From assembly GCA_037043455.1 (NCBI GenBank), contig JAWPHD010001213.1, forward strand, positions 186,001-250,000: a stretch of DNA of 64,000 nt. Reading direction: 5' to 3'. The position numbers and the translations under genes were made by a program. Under the pieces are notes generated by a model, which saw only the letters and a program-made list of their open reading frames with translations, searched no databases and was not told where the DNA came from. This DNA is from Cyrtodaria siliqua (Eukaryota; Mollusca; Bivalvia; Adapedonta; Hiatellidae). This document shows positions 63,453-64,000 of this stretch, piece after piece (the first letter of the stretch is position 1; each line of letters starts with the position of its first letter).

Positions 63453-64000
63453 GTAAATTGATAAATTGTCTACTGAACACATATTGCAAGGTGCTGTGGC
63501 CATATGTAAGTTGGTCACATAACTTGCGGTGAGACTGTCAAAAAGGATGATCCATGGAATTCAAAACCATTTACAAACAATATCACTTTAGTTCATTTCA
63601 CGACATGGATACATTTTCATTTACGACCTGTCGAGGCTTTCGGTCTTTTAAACCCTGAATATAATAGTGGTGATGACTTCAACTTCAACTTTTTTTTTTC
63701 AACTTCATTTGTATGAATAATAATAATATAAAAAAAATCAATCCAGTAAAATAAAAACAACTCACGAAATTACACACGTGTTTTTAAATCCACCATTATG
63801 ATAAAGTAATAATCCGAAGATACATTTTCAAATTAGATACCACGAAAAGCGCGCTGCACGGGATTTGCGGACACTGTGTTACGCCCACTGGTCGATAAAT
63901 CTATTTAACTATTATTTACTTTTAAAGAGTACTGAATTATTTCGGCTCAATAAATATTACTTTATTGAATACATATTTAGCTAATGTAGAGTTTCTGTTA
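63453..64000. other. intron start, no gene
   Basis: AT-rich intron sequence. No further exon seen before the window ends. Confidence 0.5.

Overview
The window looks like nuclear DNA of an invertebrate, most likely a bivalve or other mollusc. It is AT-rich and full of interspersed and tandem repeats. It carries split exons of an animal gene on the + strand and one large virus-like transposon. The organism is an inference from gene and repeat content; nothing in the window names the species.

Layout. 1-5.36 kb: host DNA with a 44-bp minisatellite (about 1.07-2.18 kb), a mariner transposase relic and other repeats. 5359-20533: a 15.2-kb Polinton/Maverick (adintovirus-like) element with terminal inverted repeats of about 514 bp. 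It encodes a double jelly-roll major capsid protein, a penton-type minor capsid protein, an A32/FtsK-type packaging ATPase, a retrovirus-like integrase, a protein-primed family B DNA polymerase, a fibre-like protein, and a set of small membrane-anchored or coiled-coil proteins. The major capsid, penton, fibre-like and most accessory reading frames are open. The integrase, polymerase, ATPase and one membrane protein are broken by stops and frameshifts, so this copy is probably dead for replication and insertion. No maturation protease was recognised. 20.5-64 kb: five exons of a GABA-B-receptor-like gene on the + strand (22881-23018, 42448-42618, 45232-45339, 52607-52672, 63252-63452). All are phase 0 and together encode 228 contiguous residues of the extracellular ligand-binding lobe. 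Their large introns hold a pogo/Tigger relic with a TTAA-flanked MITE inside it, CR1/L2-like LINE pieces, several truncated Penelope-like reverse-transcriptase copies, tRNA-derived SINEs, MITEs, and at least eight minisatellite or satellite arrays.

How it works together. In the Polinton, the capsid genes (7.0-8.4 and 12.6-13.9 kb) would build an icosahedral shell, the ATPase would package DNA, the polymerase would copy the element from its terminal repeats, and the integrase would insert it. An AT-rich motif of the type TTAAAGAAATATATATAT recurs just upstream of several start codons and is a candidate shared promoter. The host gene runs 5'->3' through the right two thirds of the window. Its more 5' exons are not recognisable here, so the Polinton lies either in one of its upstream introns or just 5' of it.
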